NCBI RefSeq assembly: GCF_000247815.1
Contig: NC_021676.1
Span: 7,022,793 to 7,086,792 of the forward strand
Origin: Ficedula albicollis
Lineage: Eukaryota > Chordata > Aves > Passeriformes > Muscicapidae
DNA: 64,000 nt
Direction of reading: 5' to 3'
Part shown: positions 41,536 to 64,000 of the stretch, piece after piece
How positions within the stretch are numbered: position 1 is the stretch's first letter
How the letters are laid out: each line of letters starts with the position of its first letter
The notes under the pieces: model-generated
What the model saw: the letters and a program-made list of their open reading frames with translations, nothing else
Database searches by the model: none
What the model was told of the DNA's origin: nothing
Program-made: the position numbers and the translations under genes

Positions 41536-42535
41536 CTCCCCTTCAGTACCAGCTGGATGCCCTGCAGAGCTCTGGTACCACGTGGATCTGCAGCCCTAAA
41601 GCTGGAGTTTGAGGTGGGCTGGGCTCCACAGCCCCAGGTGGGATGTGCCCCCTCTGCACACCTCGGCTACATCTGTGACTGCAGCACAGGGACTCGCCCG
41701 CACAAAGACACGGCCGCTTCCCAAACGTGGAATTCAGTTGCCAAAAGAGGATTTGATGGCTGGTTCTAGAAAGCTGCTTGAGCCACAGCTGAAAGATGGA
41801 CTCAGACCTAAAATCTGTGCACGCCTGGTGTAGTTTCTGTGGGATTGCCTCCTTCTCCTGAACACAACTACAGACACCAACCATCCCAACCATCCCTCTC
41901 TCCTGCTCCCATCCGAGCAGCTGGACACCGCAGCCCTCGCTGTCAGCTCTGGCTGGGTCTGCCATGAGCCCACTAAAGCAGGGCTTGGGCAGAGGGTCAC
42001 TAAAAAGCAGAAAGTCTCCAGGTTCCCACAGTGAAACAACTTTATCACCATCCACTGCCTGGCGAGAGGGTCTGTGGGCAGATTTTTTGCTGATATTTCA
42101 AACGTGACTATCCAAAGACCAGAGACCAAAAGAAACTCAACAATCCTCATCGGACTAGAAAGCAATTTCCAATGCTCACCAGCAACTCCCTACCCTCCTT
42201 TCCCAGGTTCAAAGGATGAACAGGGAGTCACAGCTCCTTTACTCACCCGCTGGGAACTAAACCCTTCATCAAATCACACACTAACGAAGCTCACTGTGTG
42301 CAAAAGACTCTGACGCTAAAACAGTTCCACCCTACATAGTGCAGTCAACACAGTTTTTAACTTAAATTTGCAGCTTGTTCTTTACAAGTGCTTGGCAGAG
42401 AATATTTATATTCTTTTGACACCATATAAATAATATTTATACAGCTTAGACATTTTGAGACATGCATTAGACTTTAGGTAGTACATACTCCTTGATCATA
42501 TATGCAAATATTACCGTCAACCAAACCGAGCAACC

Positions 42536-57331
<14,796 letters not shown>

Positions 57332-58519
57332 CTGGGGAGGGACACAGGGCTGTGACACAAACCACAGCAGAGCCCCACAATGATCCCCCTGAGCAGGGAT
57401 GCAGCACCAGGATCCTGACCCCTGCCCAGCTGCTGAGCACGACCGCAACCCAAGAACTGCCTGTGCGAGTTGAACCATCCTCGTCCCCCGTGGGCCAGGT
57501 GAATGCTCTGTGCTCATGGGGAGTTTCTAACACAGCCATGGACAAGTCCTGCAGGATTTGAGCCACCCAGCAATCAGTCAGAGCCTCACTCCAGGGCAGC
57601 CAACATCGAGGGCACGCTGGGCTTTTGAAGGTGAGCACCTCACACTGCTGGGCCAGGTGCTGCTCACACGTGCCCAAACTGTGCCCCTGACACCTGACAT
57701 TGATACAGTAAGCACTTCATTTTGGCAGAGATTAAAGACGATAGTCAGCAACCACCCTGAACACTGTGAGGCTGGCAAGCACCCTTCCTAAGGTGCTGCA
57801 GCACCATACAGCCTCCTCCCAGCCCTCCCTGTTTTTATAAAATCACATTTTGAAATGCAAACATGGAAACACATAAAACTGTTTCCCACTCCAGGCTGAC
57901 CACCCAGATCTACTCCTTGCCTCTGCAAACTTCAGCTCTGCACCACCAGCAGCAGCCCCAGGGCAACCCCATGAGGCAACTCTGCCTCCAGCTCAGCTGC
58001 TAAGTAGGGGTATTTTAGGGTTAATTTGCAAGTCAGCAATTTATAAGGCATTTTTCTTTTGTTGTCTGAGGTCTCAAATCCAGATCCAAGCGCGTTGAGT
58101 GCTCTCCTCGCAGTGTTTTGACATCTGCAGGCTGGGGAAGAGGGGTGTCCCACAAGACACCTTTCCATGTAGCCTTCAGCACAAAAGGGTTTGGAAACTC
58201 CTGGATTAAGGCGGCCCCGAGCCGCCACAGAAATCCTGGATCTCAACCCCATCTCTGAACCACACATTTATGAGAAGCTTTCAGACACGTGGGAACTAAA
58301 CACAGACCACAAGGCTCTGGAGGCTTCTCCATTTGCCTCCCAGGACGCTCCTGTTCCTTACTGCTGCCTTAATTAAAGCCTTGCTCTGTGCTTTCCTACA
58401 GGCAGGGCACAACCCCGACTGATGGGAACACCCAGCTCTTCCCTGCCACCACCTCTCAGGCAGGACACTGTGGGGCCACAGCTCATTCAGAATCTCCTGC
58501 TGATGAGCCTGCTCAACTG
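57332..58519 (-). other. SLC9A6 intron 1, part
   Basis: Lies between exon 2 and the LTR at 58.5 kb. No exon with the expected N-terminal membrane sequence, no CpG-rich promoter and no recognised repeat was seen here. Confidence 0.7.
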
Positions 58520-59070
58520 TGTAATGGTTTGAAAGCAAAACCAGTGAGAGACTCCAAGTCAGAAATACAATTTAATAGGAAAAAAAGAGAAAAATAAAAC
58601 ACATGCAATAGTACAGAAGAAAAACCACTGACAGAGTCAGAATACAACCTGACACCCCGCTAGTTAGGGTGGTGGTAGCAGTCCAGATGAAGTGCTGATC
58701 CTATAGAAAGGTCTGGTAGCTCTTATCCTCTGGAAACCAGTAGGTAAGGGCTGCTTTGGTGTTCCAGATCTCAGTTTTTATCTAGGTAGGAAAGGCTTGG
58801 CTCCTCCCCCTGGGTGGAGCATCTCCCAGTGGGATGATGTAATTTTATCAGTCATGCACTGGGACTCAATGACCCATTAACAGGAGATATCTTCCTGGAG
58901 GGAGGATGGGTCATGGGAAAGATAAAGAACATTGCCCCATCTGGTTTTAACAGATGGCCCATTAGCAGAGGATATCTCCACAGAGATAAGGATCACTGTC
59001 CCAGCTGGTTTCAGCAGATGGTGATAGAATACATACTTTTGGGCACATCTTTACATTGTAACCTAGGACA
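58520..59070 (-). mobile_element. Solo ERVL-like LTR, minus orientation, in SLC9A6 intron 1
   Basis: On the minus strand it begins TGTCCTAGG and ends ACCATTACA, flanked by 5-bp near-duplications (aactg at 58515-58519, atctg at 59071-59075; 4 of 5 match). Its U3-like part is clearly homologous to the LTR at 46.0 kb: both share blocks around gactgataaaattacatcatcccactgggagatgctcca. It has a TATA-like TAGATAAAA after GGAGCCAAGCCTTTCC and lies in the same direction as SLC9A6. No internal viral genes are present. Confidence 0.8.
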
Positions 59071-59074
59071 ATCT

Positions 59075-59723
59075 GCCACCCACTTTTTGACTTCTCCTCC
59101 CTTGGACACAATTTTTCCAGGACAAGATTTGCTATTTTTCCCCTTGATGAAAAGAAAAGCCCCCACTTCCCATCTCAGAGGTGCCGCACACAGCAGGGCC
59201 ACCAGAGCACACAGACCACAGGCAGAGGAGGTGGCTGCACACAAAGTCACCACTGCTGACCTAGAAGAGCTCAGCTCAGGGACTGGACAGACCCAAAACC
59301 CTGGTCTAGTACAGCACTTTGCAGCACAGGTGAGCTAAAACATGCTTTAAGATTACAGATGCACCATGCACCATCAAGGAGGTGCTCACCACTCTGGGCT
59401 TTATCTGCCCTGAATTACCCCAACAATCACAGAACAGTTCCCTCTGGGCACAGCCAGGCACTGTCAGCTCCAGCAAGGAGACTCCAGGGCAGTCACACTG
59501 TGCAGAGCAGCTGAGGGCTGCTTTTACACCATTATCACCTAGAAGGACACCATAAGGAATTCTTCAGCTTTCCTTTCTGCCAGCCTCTGCTCCTATGATC
59601 TGCCAGTGCTTCAGAAATAAAAGTGTAGAATGAAAGCAAGTCAAGCACTTCATTATGCCACAGCATGTATTAATTAACAGGAGCATGTGGTACTGGCTGC
59701 ATGGCACCACAGCAGTGGGACAA
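59075..59723. repeat. 649-bp block, copy 1 of a direct duplication
   Basis: Repeated almost identically at 59902-60564. Intronic, with no coding potential recognised. It starts right at the edge of the 58.5-kb LTR. Confidence 0.95.
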
Positions 59724-59901
59724 TGCAACCTGTCAGAACATTTGGGGCTTTGATAAATGAGCCTTATATGCAGGAGCTAGAAACAATTTCCGCAACTGAT
59801 AACATCAGATCTTTATTTCAAGTGCACCTCCAGTTGCAGCCTACATCCCTGCAGTGTGACCATTTTTCCTAATTAAGATTATCATCTCTGCTAGGCTGAA
59901 C

Positions 59902-60564
59902 GCCACCCACTTTTTGACTTCTCCTCCCTTGGACACAATTTTTCCAGGACAAGANTTCCAGGACAAGATTTGCTATTTTTCCCCTTGATGAAAAGAAAAG
60001 CCCCCACTTCCCATCTCAGAGGTGCCGCACACAGCAGGGCCACCAGAGCACACAGACCACAGGCAGAGGAGGTGGCTGCACACAAAGTCACCACTGCTGA
60101 CCTAGAAGAGCTCAGCTCAGGGACTGGACAGACCCAAAACCCTGGTCTAGTACAGCACTTTGCAGCACAGGTGAGCTAAAACATGCTTTAAGATTACAGA
60201 TGCACCATGCACCATCAAGGAGGTGCTCACCACTCTGGGCTTTATCTGCCCTGAATTACCCCAACAATCACAGAACAGTTCCCTGTGGGCACAGCCAGGC
60301 ACTGTCAGCTCCAGCAAGGAGACTCCAGGGCAGTCACACTGTGCAGAGCAGCTGAGGGCTGCTTTTACACCATTATCACCTAGAAGGACACCATAAGGAA
60401 TTCTTCAGCTTTCCTTTCTGCCAGCCTCTGCTCCTATGATCTGCCAGTGCTTCAGAAATAAAAGTGTAGAATGAAAGCAAGTCAAGCACTTCATTATGCC
60501 ACAGCATGTATTAATTAACAGGAGCATGTGGTACTGGCTGCATGGCACCACAGCAGTGGGACAA
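59902..60564. repeat. 663-bp block, copy 2 of the duplication, containing an N
   Basis: Same sequence as copy 1 apart from one C/G difference (near 60284) and a 14-base stutter 'nttccaggacaaga' around the ambiguous base at 59957. The N plus stutter at an otherwise identical repeat marks a sequence join, so this may be a false duplication. Confidence 0.95.
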
Positions 60565-63500
60565 AACACCCCATTTTCCTTTCACCCAGAAGATGACAAT
60601 CCTGGAGGTACCACGGGAAACAACCAAACCCCTTCACTAGGGTAAAAGGAGTTTCAAAGAGTTATTTACATCTGATTATGGCTATTAAGGTACATTACAC
60701 TTTGCAGCCCTCCAGAACTATCTGAGGTGACTTCTAAAAGGTTTCTTCTTAAAAAAAAATTATTTCAGAGGTTCATGCAGGAATCAGAAACCAGCAGCTG
60801 CCTGTCCTTGCTCAGATGGAAAGAAACCCACCCAACAACCCCTTTAAAACCCAGGCTAAACCCTGTGAGATGAGAGGCCCCACAGGAAGAAGGAGGGACA
60901 GACAGACAAGGAGTCACTGCTGTGAATTCAGAAGGGATCCAGATTCCACCTCTGCACTCTTATTAATCCCTGTCCCAAAGCAGTGCTACATCTGATAGCA
61001 CCCCTGCTCCTCTGCCTCCTTATCCAGGCAGCTGTTCCTGGCCCCTGTGCCAGCCAAGCTCCAGACAGGGCCAAATTCCCATTCTGGCCAGGAATGGGGT
61101 AAGGGGAAAGGGACAGATAAACCTACAGTATCTGAGAAGAACCCCTGTTTGGGAGTCCCAAAATCAGACCTTTTGTCTTGCTCAGTAATAGGCTGCCTGG
61201 GAGGCTGCCATGTGGGGAAAGACACCCATGTGCAAACACACAAATGCACAGATTGCTCCTGGGCACTGAGTGTGCCCCTGCCAGCAGCCCTGACACAGAG
61301 ACACTGTCAGAGTTACTGCAGGGAAAGCATCCTGCTGCTCTGCTGGAAACCAGTTATTCCACCAACATTAACTGGCCCCACCAGCAGCCCCTCCTGCCCC
61401 AAGGTGGACCTGATCAACCCTCCCTATCCAACCATGCTCAGGGAGGCACCTGGGACAAACCTGCCATGCTTTTCCAGACACCAAGCCCAGTCCTGAGCTC
61501 AGGCTCACTGGACCAAGCCCAGGGGACCCTGCAGGTGCTCCTGGTTCTGAGAGGCTCTTAGGAAATGGTTCAGACTCTCCTGGCACTCCCAGGGCTGCCC
61601 CAGCAGCAACCTGCGAGCCAGTATCGACATGCTCCTGCTGCCAGAAGTTTTACAAAACTGAGCCCTGGGAGGGAGCTGAGCTGAGCTGAGGGAACCCAAC
61701 ACCAAGGAAGCTGCCAGCTGAAAGCTGCAAGGAGCTGAGAAGCTGAAGGCAAAGCCGGCAAATTAATTGAGTTCTTTCATGCAAAGTGCAAGAGATTATT
61801 TTCATTGCATTTCTCCTGACTTCATTAAAAAGAACAGAAGCCCATGGGCTTTTTTTTTAAGGTGCTGTTGAACATTTCCGAGGTAATGTTTTAAATGGAG
61901 ACTAATATATTACCAAACCCAGCACTTAACAACAATGGAAGCAGACAGGAACCCCAGGCGAGCATTAATCTGGACAGCAAAAGGAAAGAAAAATGTAACA
62001 GCTGAAGACATCCTGACAACAAGCAGTTTAGACACACACAGTCCAGGGGCCAAGTGGGAACAAGTACAAGGAAACTAAACTTCTAGAGAAGGTCCTGCAC
62101 ATCCACCATCAGACTCTGAGAAGAACTGAAACAAAACTGTTCAATAAATCATCTTAAATGCTGAGCACCTCAGATGTGGGAACCTCATTTTAAACACTGA
62201 AATGAAGCTTAGGGGCTACTAAGCACCTATTGTCTGTCACTGTGAAATTACTGCAGCTGGTGTCCAGCTCCTGAACATCAGCTCTGAGCTGACAGTGTGA
62301 TTTCCACGACAGAAATCCACACGGAGCAAGAGCTCATAACTTCCAACAAAAACAAAAACAACAAGGAAACTGAAGTGTTTTGCCAAAAGAGATATATGCA
62401 AAACTTTTTACCTAATTATTGTTGGGCTTTTTAAACATAAAAAGACAAGTTTTCACAAATTGCTTCTCTTGTTTAGATTTCAGGGTCTGTTTTGCAGCCT
62501 TTTCCACGTTTTCAGTGAACTTCCTTGGAGCTAAGAGCATCCCAGGGAGCCAGGAACTGTGATACCTCCTTTTGTCCCTGCAGATTTTAAGTTGTCACGG
62601 TAAAACATCAACATCTCACCACTCCTCGGGAACTTCACATCCCTTTTCCTATGGCACCTGCCATTACCTCAGAAGCAAGTGCCAAAAGTTGTGATACCAG
62701 GGAAAACTTGGGATTTTCTGCATGATCAGACAGGTGACATTACCGATTTCACCAGCAATTCTCTAAACACAGTCTGCAGAAGAGCAGACAGAAAAGGAGC
62801 ATTTTATGGATCAGCAGGAGACTGAAACAACCCAGGTTGTGATCTGAGAAAAAAGTGAGCACTCAGGTAGGTCAGGGAGAGAGGATAATCAAGAGGAAGA
62901 AATGTCCAGGAGAAGAAGAACAAGGTTAAGGGCAAGTGTGAAAGCATGAAAGGAATAGAAAGTCACACGTCAGGAGCTCTGGGGCAGCAGGAGAGACAAG
63001 ACCTTCCATGCTCAGAAAGTCACATGTCAGGAGCCCCGGGGCAGCAGGAGAGACAAGACCTTCCATGCTGTCCTCCCACAGCACAGCTCCTGTCCCAGGA
63101 GGTGACCATCCCCACCCTGGGCAGGAGCCAGAAACATCTGAACCCCTGAGCAGTGGGTGGAAGGAATCTGAAAATGCAGAGCAGTTTGTTGTGCCCCTGA
63201 AAAAGCAGACCAGGACTTTGTGCCTGTGGGCTGACACAAGTGTCTCCACCCTTCATATGGAAGGACATTTCCAATTAACTGAAACTTGGGATCACAAAAG
63301 CCAGTGGCCCAAACAGGTCAAGTCACAGCCTTCAGACCAAAGCTTTCTGCTGGGTGGGAGATTCAGCCACATCTGACTCTGTGTGCTCACACACCACCCC
63401 CAGCCAGCAAGGACCACACAGAGGACAGACATTAACTTCAGCACGCAGCAGGAGCTGCCTCCTCAATCCTAAATTCAACTAATCTTCCCTAGATACAGAT

Positions 63501-63977
63501 CCATGGCCACATTAACCACTTCCCCAGCACAGCTCCCAGTCCTACTTTGGCTGAACACAAAGTCATGTCAGATAACCCAGGGAGAGCCATACATGGCCCC
63601 TCCATATCCTGGTTCAGGCCACTTCACGAGGCCATGTCACCCCAGTAAATCACAGGCCACCATGAAAACCCAAATGTCTCCAGCCCCATCCACTGACCCA
63701 CAGACTTGCTGCACTTGCTGTGGGAATGCACATGGGGCTCCTCTCCAAGAGGTCCTGTCACAGCAGGAGGAGGAACTCTAAAGGTTCTGTATGTGCTTGT
63801 GCACACAGGTCCCCAGGCAGCAGGATAGAAGGCTGCTGGCTCTGCAGGTCCCTGAGTGTGACAAAGGGTGGGAGAATCCCCCTAACAGCCTCTCCACTCT
63901 TCTTAGGCAGCTTCTGGAAATCTAGATTCTCTAAACACAATTTGGAAGCACAGCCTCTGCCCCCAGCATGTGGGATT
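60565..63977 (-). other. SLC9A6 intron 1, further part
   Basis: No exon, promoter or long repeat recognised. Contains a 57-bp tandem duplication at 62958-63071. Confidence 0.6.
62958..63071. repeat. 57-bp tandem duplication
   Basis: Two adjacent units, 62958-63014 and 63015-63071, both starting gaaagtcaca and ending ttccatgct, with a few substitutions. Confidence 0.9.
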
Positions 63978-64000
63978 GCAGAATCACAGAATGGTTTGGG
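63978..64000 (-). mobile_element. CR1 retroposon 3' end, cut by window edge
   Basis: Reads gaatcacagaatggtttggg, the reverse complement of the conserved CR1 3' terminus. The element continues past the window. Confidence 0.8.

Larger units (their letters stand above)
40862..42535 (-). other. Probable SLC9A6 3'UTR
   Basis: Directly follows the stop codon. The sequence is AT-rich, free of the repeats found further left, and ends near a minus-strand AATAAA (40879-40884) that is followed by a GT/T-rich stretch of the kind that directs cleavage. Length about 1.7 kb. It includes a (GACG)n run at 41514-41535. The true end could be further left; no transcript is available here to fix it. Confidence 0.5.

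Noticed and set aside
57332..64000. Search for SLC9A6 exon 1
   Set aside because: No sequence encoding the expected N-terminal membrane segment ending before the split Gly codon was found, and no CpG-rich promoter area.

Overview
The window reads as nuclear DNA of a songbird. Three things point there: CR1 retroposon tails ending in the avian 'attctgtga' signature, several solo LTRs of types common in passerine genomes, and the intron/exon scale. Only one gene is certain. On the minus strand, 15 coding exons between 57331 and 42536 join without a frame break into 592 residues plus stop of SLC9A6 (NHE6), the endosomal Na+/H+ exchanger. Its first exon (N-terminus and first membrane segments) is not seen and probably lies beyond base 64000, so 57332-64000 is intron 1. 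Downstream of the stop a 3'UTR probably runs to about 40.86 kb.

SLC9A6 is unusual in its splicing. Three of its 14 complete introns carry near-perfect minor-spliceosome (U12) signals, one of them with AT-AC ends, and a fourth has a GC-AG donor.

Left of SLC9A6 (1-40.8 kb) no coding gene is recognised. A GC-rich minus-strand TATA promoter with a short leader exon ending in a good donor sits at 22.77-22.89 kb, about 20 kb beyond the SLC9A6 stop. Vertebrate gene order (SLC9A6 then FHL1, same direction) suggests it is a 5' exon of FHL1, whose LIM-coding exons are not visible here. At 32.33-32.62 kb there is an orphan 96-codon minus-strand frame with a coding-like end.

Mobile elements: a CR1 3' end at 20.2-20.7 kb, another at 27.5-27.65 kb, and the edge of a third at 64 kb; an ERVK-like LTR at 12.8-13.5 kb; ERVL-like LTRs at 37.8-40.0 kb, 46.0-47.6 kb (with target-site duplication) and 58.5-59.1 kb.

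The window also carries clear assembly scars. Poly-G runs of 68, 222 and 958 bases sit inside LTR sequence. In the first two, a neighbouring copy shows that real sequence was replaced. A 54-A/47-G run lies just upstream of the 22.9-kb promoter. A 649-bp block at 59.1-59.7 kb is repeated at 59.9-60.6 kb with an N and a 14-base stutter. These look like false duplications and gap artefacts, not biology, and should be resolved before any copy-number or promoter claim is made.
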